Positions 11,216 to 23,039 of a stretch of 64,000 nt of DNA are shown here, in pieces (within the stretch, counting starts at the first letter, position 1; each line of letters opens with the position of its first letter). The notes beneath the pieces were generated by a model that was not told the origin of the DNA, searched no databases, and was given only the letters and a program-made list of their open reading frames with translations. Where the stretch lies: the NCBI GenBank assembly GCA_016271365.2, contig CM057459.1, positions 488,139,501 through 488,203,500 on the forward strand. The letters are read 5' to 3'. Source of the stretch: Neoceratodus forsteri (Eukaryota; Chordata; Ceratodontiformes; Ceratodontidae). Made by a program: the position numbers and the translations under genes.

Positions 11216-12176
11216 ACCCCAGTATGGGTAAAATTATATGTGTTGAGCACCAAGGAAAGGAGCCAAATGACTGCCAGTACAGGATGTTGGGCAGTTCTTA
11301 AAATAGAAAGCAGAAGATTGAAAGTCCAAAAAGTCCAGAGAGAAAAACGTGGCCAAGACAGTTGATGGCAAAGCCAGTGTGTGTGTGTGTGTGTGTGGGG
11401 GGGGTGCAGAAAGGGTAACAGTAGAACCTACCAACACAGTCAGACACAGAGATGTCAAATGAGAGTGTACTGGCAATGATGACAACAGCAGCCAGTAAAG
11501 TGGGCAGGGGAATGAAGCATGGACATCTAGGACAACCAGACAGAGCATGATCAGCCAACATCACATGGACATCAAGAGAAGCAGCCTCAAAATACAAAAG
11601 GGCAAAGGAAAGATAAGAAGCTAATAGCTGAGGCAACAATGGTGCAAGTTGGGATACATAGCAAAGTGAAGAAGAAGGGGTAGAAGGACACTAGCACAAC
11701 AGGTCAGAAACAGGCAGATGGAAAGATAAAACAGCGCTAAGGGAAGCAAGAGGACAACTGATGAAACAAGAACAAGCAGAGCAGAAGGAAGAAGCAGGGA
11801 AGCCAGAATTCAGCACTAAGTTGTAGGGGCAAGAAGTCCTGGAAACAGTAGCAGCAGCACATAAGGAAAACAGGAAGACACCACAGCCACAGTAGACACC
11901 ATGGGGGCAAAGGAGAAGGAGATTCCCAGAAACCAGTAGCCTCCTGAAGGAGGCAGAACCAATAGCATGGAGGAGACCAGCAGGAAGCGAGACTAGAAAC
12001 CTGTCAAAAGAATATCCATCTTGGCACACAACCAGGATTTGAGGGTGATGGAGTCACTGACCAAGCAGGATGGACCAGGGGAGGGAAACCAGAGAGGAAG
12101 TCAGAGAGGACAGTGTGAGGAATGCTGAGAGGATCAGGTAGGATAAGGAATGGGAAGAGGAGCAGCTAACAAGTTA
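11216..12176. other. purine-rich stretch without recognisable gene
   Basis: The plus strand is strongly biased to A and G over most of about 950 bases, with a (TG)n run at 11379-11397. The open stretches on the minus strand are low-complexity products of this bias (rich in Leu, Ser, Pro and Cys) and are not taken as genes. Confidence 0.4.
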
Positions 12177-12576
12177 GCAGCAATGTAAACATGTTTTGAA
12201 GGATGCGGGGCATGCACATTTTAACTACTACTCAGTGAGGGAAATGGCATGTGTTACCCACTGCTGCACTGAACCACTGGCAAAGCCCTAACAAATAACA
12301 TTATTAATTTCTTTCTTGTTTCAAATTATGTAGTACAGTATTTGAGATGCTGACATGATTTTCACTACTTTTGAAGATCCTAGAGCATATTGAGATGGGT
12401 TTTCAAGATTTGTACGTGATCTTTTCCTGCCACATTCTGGAACATTATATTAGGTGGGTAATCATTTACTAATCGTCTTCTTAAAACATTACTATATTTA
12501 AAAAAATATTTGAATCAGATTGTGTAACAGTTCCATTATCGAATATGTAAATATAAGAAACACAGAGCACATATCA
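12177..12576. other. unassigned spacer
   Basis: No coding pattern, repeat or terminal structure seen. Confidence 0.3.
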
Positions 12577-13403
12577 AGCTTGATTTTCAGTTGGCCCATA
12601 GAAGGGCGCAGTTTGCTCCAATCTAAGGCTATGGCAAATTCTGAGTGTGTCAGAGACCCTGCGTCATATAATATAAAAGTGGATGTCCCTGCACCAAAGT
12701 GCCATGAGTTGCTGCAGCCTCAGGGTCACTCTGAACAGCTGTCACACCTGAGGGGTCTGACGGAGGGTCCCTTGAAGGCCCCCCCAACCGTGGCACAACC
12801 CTAGCTGAGCCTCACACTTGGGGAGATATGATGCCTGCAAAGAGGGGAACTAGGGCAGAGGGAGCAGTGGGGCTGCCATAGGGGGTGTTGGAGGGGCACA
12901 GTGGCACTATAAGTTTATTGAGGAGGCCGATCAGCTCTGTGTCATGGAGCATGGCACCTCCACCAGGTGCTTCCTCATTAATCTTACAATACCACAGTGT
13001 CCTCATCACCCCCTAAGGCTGCCCACTTCCCCCTCTGCCCCATGTCCTCTAGTTGCAGGTCCCACCCCAATCACTTCCCGGCCCAGCTGAGGTGCAGGGG
13101 CCTTAGACTGCCTCCTGGCTGGTCTAAAGTCAGCCCTCTGATGTGACCAGGGTCGGGCTTCTAAAATTCAAAAAGAGGATGGTGCAGCCCCACCATAGTG
13201 CAACAACCCTTGCAAACCAGTGCACTGGTGCTTCTGCCACAAGGGTGGTGCAGTGCAGCTTTGGTGCACAGCATCCCGATTTGGACGCAGTCTGCACTGG
13301 AAAATCAGGATTGCTGCAAACTTTGATGCAAGGTGCCACTTGCATCGAAGCAGTTTGGTGCGGGCACATTGCTCCAAAGTTTTCATTCTAAAAATCGAGC
13401 CCA
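12577..13403. mobile_element. possible Harbinger-like non-autonomous element
   Basis: Left end GCTTGATTTTCAGTTGG and right end (inverse strand) GGGCTCGATTTTTAGAATG are alike. Each is followed within about 30 bases by a TTTGCTCC or TTTGGAGCA block. The interior at 13150-13390 is rich in GTGCA/TGCAC and partly self-complementary (CACAAGGGTGGTGCAGTGCA against GTGCAATGTGCC), as in the other Harbinger-like elements here. No protein is encoded. Borders and class are tentative; a shorter element from about 13150 is an alternative. Confidence 0.35.
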
Positions 13404-13429
13404 TAGTATTCAACCTTATCTTTACTGAC

Positions 13430-16115
13430 ATGTACAAAGCCAATACTGGCCATTCCCATGGAATATATACTATCAATCTATTCATTCACAATATGTAATA
13501 ATTGAGCCCTGCATTTATGTACTTCACCAATAAAGTGACTGATCTTTTCAGGAGATTAGGATTAGAAGTGGTGAATAAAAACAGAGCTAAATCTTCAAGG
13601 GAAAGGTGTAGTTTATAAATATATACCAAGGCATACTGTTTTTAATTTTTCATATAATGGGCATACAAGCAGTATATGGATGTGATCCTCAACTGATCCT
13701 GTCTTACATGGGCAGCAGTGCAGCTGTGGTGTTTCTGGTGTAACATTTTATATCATTTCTTGGAGTATATTCAGGAATGTGCTAAATCTAAAGGAAGTTA
13801 TCTGTCTTCATAAGCTATGTTCTAACAGGATATCAAGCTATAGCTCCCAGCAATGAAAAGATTTTAATTTAGATAAAAAAGGGACATGCCTCCCAGCATT
13901 TAATTTAGCAATCTCTTTGTGCTTACCTGTTTCATAAGTCAAAGTTTTAAAAAGGGAGGTTATTTAAAGAAATAATAATCCCCTGCAGGAACAGTTCCCT
14001 TAAATAGCACCATAGACTAAAGGATTTTAAACAAAACTTAGCCACTCTGTGGGATAACCTCAGTTAGGCAGATGAATCTTCTCTTATTAGGATAAATACA
14101 TATGAACGTACCAGCAGATAAAGGCCTCATGGTCTAGCTTGTCTGCTTGAATGTGCAGGTCCCCACCATGTCAACAAGGGGACCTGACCCTTACCCAAAC
14201 CATTGTGACCCCCCCCTTAACTCCCCCTCCCTGCTAACAACTTTCCCCTTCATTCTGTCCCATCATCTCTTGAAGCTATCCACAGCTTTTGGGGAGGCCA
14301 CCTCCTCTGGCAACTCATTCCACTTGGTCACCACTCTCTTAGTAAAAAAGTGCCTTCTCATCTCTCCCTTGAATCTTCCCTCTACCAGCTCTAGGCTATG
14401 GCTCCTAGTGGACTTGTTCCCATTAAGACTGAAGATGTCTTCTGTATTCACCCTATTAATACCTTTAAGGTATTTAAAGGTCTCGATCATATCCACCCTC
14501 TCTCTTCTGTCCCCAAGGGAATCCATGTTGAGCCCCTTGAGCCTTTCTTCATAGGTGTTGCCCTCATGGTCTTAGGTCATCTTGGTTGCCTCTCTCTCAA
14601 CTGTGTCCACCAAGCTAACATCCTTATTAATATAAGGGCACAAGTACTGCACACTGTACTCTAGGTGTGGTCTTACTAGTGACCTGTACAGTGGTAGTAT
14701 GACCTGTGCCATTCTGCTGATAATCCCCCTGGCTGTGCAGCCCAGTATCCAATTTGCTTTTGCAGCTGCTCTTCTGCAGTGTACCAAGTGCTTCAGGTCA
14801 CTCTTGTTGATAACCTCTAGGTCCTTTTCTTCTTCAGATTTGGTGACCGGCACACCACCCAAACAGTATTTGTTCTCAGGGTTCTTCACCCCCAACTATA
14901 TAACTTTGCACTTTTTAGCACTGAACCCCAGTTGTCAAATGCTGGAACATTCTCTAACCTAGCCAGGTCTTCACTTAGTTCCTGTCTCTCCTCTTTCATT
15001 TCCATTCTCCCATAGAGCTCAGTGTTGTCAGCAAACAGGAAGATTTTTACCTTTGATCCCATCTGTTATTTCACTGATGAAAATGCTAATCAACATCAGA
15101 CCAAGCAACAAGCCTTGTAGGACCCTCTGGTAACTGGCCTAGCTTCTATGAATTCCCCCCTGACCACCACCTTTTGGCTTCTGTCCTGCAACCAGTTTTG
15201 ACTCATCTTGTGAGCTTGGCCCCCAACCCACGTCTTTCAGCTTCCTGACCAGTCTTCTATGAGGTATAAAGTCAAAGGCTTTGATGAAGTCCAGATACAG
15301 GACATCAACTGCTTTGCCCTTGTCCGCTCTCTTGGTCACTCAGTTTGAAAAGTCAGTCAGATTAGTCTGACAGGACCTCTCAGTCACAAACCCATGCTGC
15401 CTCTTATCTTGCAGCCTGTTTTCCTTGAGATAAAAAGGCCTTTTGTTTACATAAACATTGTTATATTTTCAATATTACCCATCTGGGAAAATGACAATTT
15501 ACCAACTGCATTATCTTTAAGAATACATGGCATACAAAATAAGATGGGTGATGTGAAAAAGTAGAGGCAGACGAAAATATGGTTATTAGTAATAAAAGGC
15601 TTGTAAAATGGGCACCTCATTCAACAAGCAGGATAAAACAACTACTAGATAGTTTGGAACTGAATAAGTTGAAGCTCAATGGTGATACATGTACAAAATA
15701 TAATAATACAATTTTGACACCATTTGTGACGTATAATCATGTTATAGACAGTCTCAAAGTCAGAAATATAGAACTTGTACAGTTACTACCAACTTGATAA
15801 GTTAGAGCATGGAGTGACATAGAGAAAAAAAGTCTGGGTGGCAGATCAGTATTTAAATATCTCTACTACCCAATCTCTCTTCAATAAAAAATATTTTGAG
15901 TTTTGTAGTATATTCTGGTCATTTCTACTAGTTACCTCACCATTGCTGGAGAGTGGGATTTTCAGGAAAGACATGGCAGATGTAAACTAAATGTATCTGG
16001 TCACGTCTTTTCAGCCTGTAATTTCCCGATGGTCAACAAACACCAAGAGCTATGGTTACATTATGTTAGAGATTGCATGTCCTATAAGCAACCCCCAATC
16101 CCATTCTATCAACCC
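13430..16115 (+). pseudogene. possible L1/Tx1-type LINE ORF2 remnant, split by CR1
   Basis: Two plus-strand stretches (13430-14097 and 15426-16115) read as badly broken protein when stops are ignored. Examples are SFKKGGYLKK and KRDMPPS before the CR1, and KRLVKWAPHSTSRIKQLLDS and IELVQLLPT (15579-15797) after it. The style resembles the reverse transcriptase C-terminal half of L1/Tx1 elements, and a CR1 sits exactly between the halves. There is no diagnostic catalytic motif, so this is a low-confidence inference. Confidence 0.3.
14098..15425 (-). mobile_element. CR1 LINE, 5'-truncated, minus strand
   Basis: The 3' end at about 14098 carries the CR1 3'-UTR core (GCAGATAAAGGCCTCATGGT read on the plus strand). 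Going 5' it encodes the C-terminus (RRHFFTKRVVTKWNELPEEV, DMIETFKYLKGINRV, 14526-14263), then NWILGCTARGIISR and LVRPHLEYSVQYLCPY (14895-14572). After a broken palm region comes VDVLYLDFIKAFDFIPHRRL (15339-15139), which carries the first catalytic Asp. The palm FADD segment is degraded. Several frame changes; inactive. Confidence 0.85.
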
Positions 16116-16262
16116 TTACCATGTGTAAATAACGGGAAAAAATAAACTGTTTTTTTTATTTAAAGGTTGGTTGTGGTTAGTGCAGAATAAATAGTTGAGT
16201 AAAATGATACTGTGTAAAATCCCCTCCCAACCATCACCACCAACACCAACACATTCCACTAT

Positions 16263-17385
16263 CTATAGTGAAACAGTCTGATTGGTATACCACATGCATA
16301 TGGTGCAATAGCTCCATATGCAGCGTACAGTCACCTGCAGTGACCCACATCCCCTGTATGAGAGGAACATGGTGATAACTGCAAGGAATGGCAGTGTGCA
16401 GAGGGTGACCAGGTACCTGAGTGGGTGGGTCCTACCTGTGTGCACCTATGGTGTACCACTGTGGGTGTGTGCAACAGGTCAATTCCTGTCCCATGCCAGG
16501 CTGCCACTAATATCACCAGGCTACCTGGGCACCATTGCCCCACACATCACCCTGGATGCATGCCACCACTGGGTGGTGCCCTGCAGGCCACATGGGTGCA
16601 GGCCATGGCCTCTGGTACATGTGCTTCAGTGAGGCCATCTGCTCTGCTGGTGTGCTGGGGGGGTACCTAACAGCACTGGCATGTGGCAGCTGGGTGTCTA
16701 TGTCCTGGGTGCAGTGTGGGTGATGGCTCTCTTGGCAGTGCCTGTGGTGTGTCAGCACCTGTGGCTTTGGGTACTTCCGTCCTGGCATGCCTGCTGTGTA
16801 TGGGTGCCTGGAGCACACCTGGTGCCCTTCCAAGGGCTGTCTCAGGCTGGTCTGTCTGCAGTTCTGCAGCCTTCCTGTGTGTGGCTGGCCAATTTAAGCC
16901 ATCCTTTTGTCTGCCTAACTTTGCATGGCACACTTCTGGGATGCATGGCAGATGCACAGCACATTTGGCTGAATATATGGATGTGCAGCATATTTATGTA
17001 CACTCCCCCTTTTTTTGTGCTGCCTACATGATTTCTGCATGATCGCGCACTCGGACATGTGTGATGCATCTTTCCCTTTCAAATATCCTGCTTCCATATA
17101 TTTTCTGAGATGAGCCATGCATCTCCATTTTGGGCAGCACATCTCCTTTGAATATGTGGGCCTTTGCTGCAACTATCCCTAATTTTAGTTGGCCAGGTGA
17201 GGTTGAGACAGTTTACCCAATTTACGACAGCTTGCACCAAACATTTGGCCCAAGCCCCATAAAAAAAGTACCTGGGACTGATGCAAGCTAGACCAGAAAA
17301 ATTTGGTCTAACTTTTGGCAATTGGAGCACAGAATGGAACATCCCAATCACTGGCCGGGAGAACACCTCAAGCCCTGTGCATCAT
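16263..17385. other. 1.1-kb segment present in only one arm of the foldback
   Basis: GC-richer than the arms around it and rich in CATG/TGCA words, like the inside of the Harbinger region at 57-62 kb. No terminal repeats or recognisable protein were seen. It is probably a later insertion, or it has been lost from the other arm. Confidence 0.4.
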
Positions 17386-17632
17386 AAGTTCAGTACAGAT
17401 GGCGTTTGTGCCATTCTAACACTTTTGAAACCCCAGCACCTGGTTTATATCATTAGATATGACTGCTGCAAACTAATTTTCGTGGCTCTTGTCTTTTCAG
17501 TCTGCACTCTCGGATTTTACTTGACCCTGAATTGTATCTTGTCACATTCTGGCACAGTCTAATAGGAGTCCTCATACTGTTCAAACAATTTTCTTTGTGA
17601 TCATGTCTTCAATATACTGTACCAAGCTTTGA

Positions 17633-17775
17633 ATTAGCTTGGTACATCAAGCAGACATGGGTTTGATTCCCACAACTTCTACTTGCATACTGTGTGGCTC
17701 TGAATAAGTCACTTAATCTCCTCAGAGCTCCAGGGTCATCCCAGAAAGCAGGCACTTGTGCCTAGTATTGGGCAA
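17633..17775 (+). mobile_element. MIR/CORE-type SINE, copy 1
   Basis: tRNA-like head with a B-box-like GGGTTTGATTCCC (17658 on). A body resembling the CORE domain of MIR SINEs follows (ACTTGCATACTGTGTGGCTC, AAGTCACTTAATCTCCTC). It lies in the left inner arm of the foldback. Confidence 0.7.
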
Positions 17776-17825
17776 TACCCAGTTATCAAAGAATAAAAAA
17801 AGGAGGCTCAGTTGTGTTGTGCCCA

Positions 17826-17962
17826 CTACTAGGCACAAGTGCCTGCTTTCTGGTATGACCCGGGAGATCTGGAGAGGTTAAGTGACTTGCTTAGAGCCAC
17901 ACAGTATGTAACTGGAGGTTGTCAGAATCGACCCCAGATCTGCTGGATGTACAAACCTAATT
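17826..17962 (-). mobile_element. MIR/CORE-type SINE, copy 2 (inverse)
   Basis: Inverse counterpart of the copy at 17633 in the right foldback arm; on the plus strand the landmarks are AGGTTAAGTGACTTGCTTAG and CCACACAGTATGTAACTGG. It diverges from copy 1 at many sites, so the palindrome is old. Confidence 0.7.
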
Positions 17963-18372
17963 CTCAGCTTGTTATTTTGAAAAAATGATCACAAAGGACG
18001 TTGTTTGAACAGTATGGGGACTCCTATTAGATTGTGACAGAATGTGTCAAGATATCATGCAGGATCATGTAAAACCGGAGAGTGCAGACTAAAAAGATGA
18101 GGGGCAGGAAAATCAATTTGCAGCAGTCATTCCTTATAATGCAAAGCAGGTGTCTCCATCATGTTAATAATGCAAATAGGACAAGCCAAGAGGTCAAACA
18201 AAACTTGTAATTAAATGTTTTTATTTTATTGAAAGTGGATGGTGTTGGTGTTGGTGATGGCGGGGATTTTATATAGTATTTTAATCAGCCATTTATTCTG
18301 CACTAACTGCAACCCAATCTTTGAATAAAAAACAGTTTATTTATTTCCCCTTATTTACACATGATAAGGGGG

Positions 18373-19852
18373 ATGCATTAATACATTTGGGAGAAGTCTC
18401 CAAAGACATACTGGCTTGCACAAATGAACTTTTAAAGAAATCTTTTTTTCTGCAATCTATGTACCATCCATGCATTAACACTGGCACTTGGGTTTGTGTT
18501 TCATAACTTGTCCTCTCTGTGTGTTTTCTGTATACTGTCTGTTTAGTAGTTGGGGTTGGGAGCAAGAAAATAGTGTGGTAGGGAGGGGGGAGGAAGCAAC
18601 CACACTGTACTGAATAGAGATGATGTGGAGAGATGTTTTTCAATTCCACTTAGTGGAAGGAGCCAGCTGTGGTGTATTTGCAGTCACATGCTACCACAGA
18701 CCCTTCTCCAGTGTAATTTCACCACATCATGCATAGCTCTCACTATGCAGCCATAATGCCCGTCTGTCCTGTATTTGAATATTCATGTTAGAAATGTATG
18801 CCTTTCTCCAGGGGTTTTAGTCTTTAATGTTTAACTTCTAGCTGACTATTTTTTTGTTTGTTATGAACTGATGTTCTTTTACATACGTTAATAAAGTTGA
18901 AACTTGAAAGTACTGACTGAAGCCATGATGATGAATGTGATTGAAAGGCATATCAGTGGTATTACAAAAGCACAGACATTGGAATTTCAACATATTCATC
19001 ATCATGATGACTTATGATCATAGTGCAGCTCTGATGTTCTGGTTAATTATTTTTTCTTATTTTACAAATAGGAGCAGTAGAGCAGGGCTGCTGCTGCCAT
19101 CTGTAATCCACCACACACCCATCCATCTCCCTCCCTACTATTACTATGATTGTCCAACATGTTCAACTTTTATTGTACAATAATTGCCATGTGATTTCCT
19201 TCACAAAATTACCTCTCTCTCTCTCTCAGTTCTATCCTCTCTGCTATTTGGGTTTAAAATTCCAGTTCAGCCTGCTTCATCCAGTAGCACAGCCCCCAAC
19301 CACTCTACCCCCTTCCTATCAGAGCTTCAACACAGATTGGGATTGCCTTATACTGTAACTATAGACAGGATGGTGAATGCAGATGAGTGACAAATCACAC
19401 TAACAAGAAATAAAAAAAAAAAGAATGAAGAAGGAAACTGTGAAAAGAAAAAGGTGTTACCTGAGACATGAGTGGACATTGAAGAGGTTGCAAAGCCCAT
19501 GAATAAGGTTCTGGAAAGACTGGCGAGGTAGTCAAGGGTGTGGTAGGTGACATTTAAAGTGACAAAGTATAATGATAATGTACAGACAGGCCAAGAACTT
19601 GAGAATGGAACACAGGATGATAGGTTGGTAGTGGAGAGCACAATGGAGGAAAAAACGTGGGGGTGATAGTAATGGAGAATTTGAAAGTGCTGGCAAAGTA
19701 TAATGGGGTTTTTGGAAAGCAAACTGGATGCTGTGATGCTGCAGGAGGATGAGCACTAGAAGAACAAGCTTGGCCAGAGCCAATAGGGCTGCAGACAAGG
19801 ATTTTGGGGTAACACTATTGAAAACGTGTTTTTTTTTTAATACTGTATTTTT
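18373..19852. other. unassigned stretch, no gene seen
   Basis: AT-rich with no supported gene. An ATTAATAAAGTTGAAACTTG-like stretch near 18890 resembles a poly(A) signal, but no upstream coding sequence was found. A CT-rich run lies near 19213. Confidence 0.35.
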
Positions 19853-20545
19853 ACACCAAATTTTCAACATAGCCTTGTTATGACCTTGCTTCATGAGGAA
19901 GGATTGATTTCTCACATGGACTGCAAAATCACTTTCAGGATGCAAAAACACATTTTGGGCAGGAGTTGAAAAATGACAGCTGTCACAGACATGAGGTGAT
20001 GTAAAGAAATGGCTATGTTGAAAATTTGTGGTAAAAATATTGATTACCAAAGTTACAAGCCTGTGCTTGCAAAATTCAACATAGCCTCATAACTTTGTTT
20101 ATTTTAATGTTTTTGAACAAAATTTAAAACATAGCCTTCTTATGACCCACCTCATGAATAAGGTCAGAGAAAATATTCCACTCTTGTCTGAAAGGTGATT
20201 TTGTGCAGGGACCACAAAATCACCTTTTGGGATGTGAAAAAACAAAACATTATGTCCAGGGTTTGAAAAATTACAGCTGTCACATTCATGTGGTGCTGTA
20301 AAGATATAGCTATGTTGCAAATTTTGGGTAAAAATATTGATAATTACCAAAGTTACAAGCCTGCATTGCAAAATTCAATGTAGGCTCATAACATTATTGT
20401 TTTTAATATTTTCATACCAAAATTTTAACATAGCCTTCTTATGACTCCACCTCATGAACAAGGGCAGAGAAAAGTTTCAACTCCTGCCTGAAAGGTGATT
20501 TCATGCAGGGACCATGAAATCACCTTTCAGGACAGATTTGCCTAA
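19853..20545 (+). repeat. tandem repeat, period about 297 bp, 2.3 copies, with internal hairpin
   Basis: Landmarks recur at about 297-bp spacing: AACATAGCCTTCTTATGAC near 20124 and 20421, ACAGCTGTCAC near 19976 and 20273, and TACCAAAGTTACAAGCCTG near 20045 and 20346. Units 2 and 3 each contain a perfect 15-16-bp stem around a CAGGGAC loop: AAAGGTGATTTTGTG pairs with CACAAAATCACCTTT near 20190, and GAAAGGTGATTTCATG pairs with CATGAAATCACCTTTC near 20490. Confidence 0.7.
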
Positions 20546-20644
20546 TGTCAGTGCAATTGTTCATAGGCAGGCTCCCAAAAAAAGGCATGGTGAAAATCTG
20601 CACCCAGAAAATGCAAAAATTCTATTCTATTCTTTTGGTAACTC

Positions 20645-20832
20645 AGGTAAGGCCCACTAGGCACACATGCCTGTTTTCAGGGGCAACCTGGGAGCACTTG
20701 GTGGTTAAGTGCCTTGCTCAGAGTTACACAGTATGCAAGTGGAGGTTGTAGGACTCAAACCCAGGTCTGCTGGATGTACCAAGCTTGTTCACAGCTTGTT
20801 ACTCTAATCTCTAGGCTATACTACCAGCCCAA
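20645..20832 (-). mobile_element. MIR/CORE-type SINE, copy 3
   Basis: On the minus strand it has a B-box-like GGGTTTGAGTCC and the same body as the copies at 17.6-18.0 kb (ACTTGCATACTGTGTAACTC, AAGGCACTTAACCACC). It is the only copy not inside a palindrome, so it shows the SINE existed apart from the foldback. Confidence 0.7.
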
Positions 20833-20984
20833 ATGCCCAAGTTATGCCACTAAGTTCAAAATCCCATTGCAATACATTGAGCCGCATACCTGTTTCATCA
20901 ATTTGTGGTCCAGCTTTGAAGAGTCTAGATGTGTTAGCAGTCCAGAGAGGATTACAGCGCTGGACCCCTGATGGGTAAGTAAGG

Positions 20985-21330
20985 GCTTGGGGGGGTGGGG
21001 TGGTGGCTGCTGAGTGGGAGTGTCAGGTGGGTAGTCAGGAATGGCCACAAAATATATTGATGGGCAGGTTTCTTGTTACAGTTGAAAAACAATTACCACC
21101 AGGATTCTTGATTGTGACACTGGGGATAGGGCATGCCAGTGTCACTGTTAGGTATTTGGGGGTGGTGTGGGGTGGTGGATGCTGAGTGGGAGGGCAGGGA
21201 AGGGGAGGAAAAATACATATAAAAAAGCTCACAGCTGAACACAATCATGACTCTGGGAGATTGGTCATCCCCAGTGTCATTGTTATGTTTGAAGGGGTTG
21301 TGGGGTGGTGGGTGCTGAAAGGAGTGTCTG
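20985..21330 (+). repeat. imperfect GT-rich minisatellite
   Basis: Three imperfect units share GGGGTGGTGG(C/A)TGCTGAGTGGGAG at about 20995, 21168 and 21303. The units are separated by less similar sequence containing ACTGGGGAT and GCCAGTGTCA. Confidence 0.5.
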
Positions 21331-21333
21331 TGG

Positions 21334-21337
<4 letters not shown>

Positions 21338-21429
<92 letters not shown>

Positions 21430-21430
21430 T
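21338..21430. repeat. (TA)n followed by (GA)n microsatellite
   Basis: Uninterrupted TA dinucleotides with one CG break, then a GA run to 21429. It borders the palindromic unit that follows, as TA runs do at the other family members. Confidence 0.95.
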
Positions 21431-21436
21431 TATCTA

Positions 21437-21790
21437 TGCAAAAACTTTGTTTATGCATCAGTTAGGGTTCTACAGTGAAAAAAGTGAGGAAATTCAATTT
21501 TAGGGTTCCCACCACTTCCCCACTCCCAGCCCGCCCCCACCAACAGGCATTGGGGTGTTGGGGTCGTTGGTCATAACTCTCACCCCATCCCATGTGTAAA
21601 CAAGCTGAGGTGGTGCAGTGTAGGAGAATGGGGTGAAAGTTAGGGCTGATGGCCCCAAGCACACCCCGATGCCTGTTGGTGAGAGGCAGGCTGGGGTGCA
21701 AGAGGTGGGAATCCCTAAAATTGAATTTCCTCACTTTTTCTGTAGAAGAACCCTAACTGATGCATTGATGAAGTTTTTTGCATATAATTT
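21437..21790. mobile_element. palindromic unit B, copy 1 (about 350 bp)
   Basis: Near-complete palindrome. The left end reads GCAAAAACTTTG, then ATGCATCAGTTAGGGTT; the right end is its inverse (AACCCTAACTGATGCATTGA ... TTTTTTGCATA). Inside, AACAGGCATTGGGGTG pairs with CACCCCGATGCCTGTT, and AACTCTCACCCCAT pairs with ATGGGGTGAAAGTT. Other copies lie at 26709, 32938, 39260, 39755 and 40184. Confidence 0.8.
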
Positions 21791-21949
21791 CCTTACTTTT
21801 TAAGAAAGAATAGAAAAGTAGAAAGTTCCATAAGTTGGTGGGAGCTTGGGGCCCCACGATCCCACCAACTTCTAAGTGCTGGGCCACATTACACACCCAA
21901 TGACTAAAAAGTACATTGACAACAGCAAGGCCAGCCACCAAACAAATAT

Positions 21950-22440
21950 TAATCTAGTAGAACAATAGAAAATGCTGTCCACAAAATGTAAACTGCACCA
22001 CACAATATCTCCGCAAAAAATATATTGTCCGACACATAAACACAACTATTGACATCTACAGGACATGCTGTCAACACCTTCCAAATTTCAAGTAAAAAGA
22101 CCAAACCATGTCCAAGATATAACATGTCAAAATTTGAAATTTTCATTCATCAAAGTGACACAGTTCCACTCCTGTTGACATTTAACACACACAACAACTG
22201 AAAACTGCATCCATGACACTAAGGCTAGACACCCTATCAATTTCAAGACACCAGCACAATCCAAAACACTGCCCGCAACATGTAAAGTGCATCGTGCAAT
22301 ATCACCGCAAAACAAATTTTCTCTGACACGTAAATACCATAATTCACATTTACAGGACATGCTGTAAACACCCTCCAAATTTCAAGTAAAAAGACAAAAC
22401 CATTTCTGAGATATTCAATGTTAAAGATTGGTAAAATTTC
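21950..22440 (+). repeat. tandem duplication, period about 293 bp
   Basis: CCAAATTTCAAGTAAAAAGAC occurs at about 22080 and 22373, with ACAGGACATGCTGT upstream in both. The units are diverged by roughly a fifth. Confidence 0.65.
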
Positions 22441-23039
22441 CCTATCTATTCCATTATAAAACATCTGGCCATCTTGTCCCCCTTCCCTTGCGATCAAAGA
22501 TGGCAATCAAAGAATCTCACAATCAAAGAATTTACAGGCTCACAATCAAAGAATTTGTGGGCTCACAAACAAAGAATAAAACATGCTATAAATCAAAAAA
22601 ATTGAAGTAATTGTGGTAAACCACCACCATGGTTCAGCTGAACGAAGCTCTCTGAGCAAAATCCACCCTCATTTGACTTCCTAGGGTACCCCTGGGCTGA
22701 GAAAATAGATTTTTTAATCTGGCCATCTCGTCCCTCGTTTGCGATGCACGATTGTGATCAAAGAATCTCACGATCAAAGAATTTGCAGGGTCACAACCAA
22801 AGAATAAAAACTGTTTTATTTTAGAAAATTCAATGAATTGCGGTAAACCACTGCCATGGTTTATCAGAATGAAGCCCCCTGAGTAAAACCCACCTTCATT
22901 TGTCTTCCTAAGACACCCCTGGGCTCAGAAAATTGATTTTTTAATCTGGTCATCTCGTCCCTCACTTGTGATGCACGATCGTGATCAAAGAATCTCACAA
23001 TCAAAGAATTTGCAGGCTCGCAATCAAAGAAATAGCTCG

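Larger units (their letters stand above)
16118..18372. mobile_element. long foldback element containing an internal SINE palindrome
   Basis: Outer arms 16118-16262 and 18225-18372 are inverse copies; landmarks are CATGTGTAAATAA, AATAAACTGTTTTTT, TTAGTGCAGAATAAAT and ACCAACACCAACAC. Inner arms 17440-17790 and 17800-18150 are also inverse copies; landmarks are GACTGCTGCAAA, CTAATAGGAGTCC, CATACTGTTCAAACAA and TTTGTGATCAT. The tip of the palindrome lies near 17790-17815. The left arm has an extra 1.1 kb (16263-17385) missing from the right arm. No transposase is encoded. Class unknown. Confidence 0.75.

Noticed and set aside
16318..17366. Cluster of overlapping open frames on both strands
   Set aside because: No domain recognised and frames compete on both strands. 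Kept only as an unassigned segment.
17660..17672. Functional tRNA gene
   Set aside because: Only a B-box-like stretch and a degenerate head are present; the cloverleaf is not intact. It is the head of a SINE.
19532..20050. 172-codon minus-strand open frame
   Set aside because: It overlaps the tandem repeat, has low-complexity composition and no recognisable domain.
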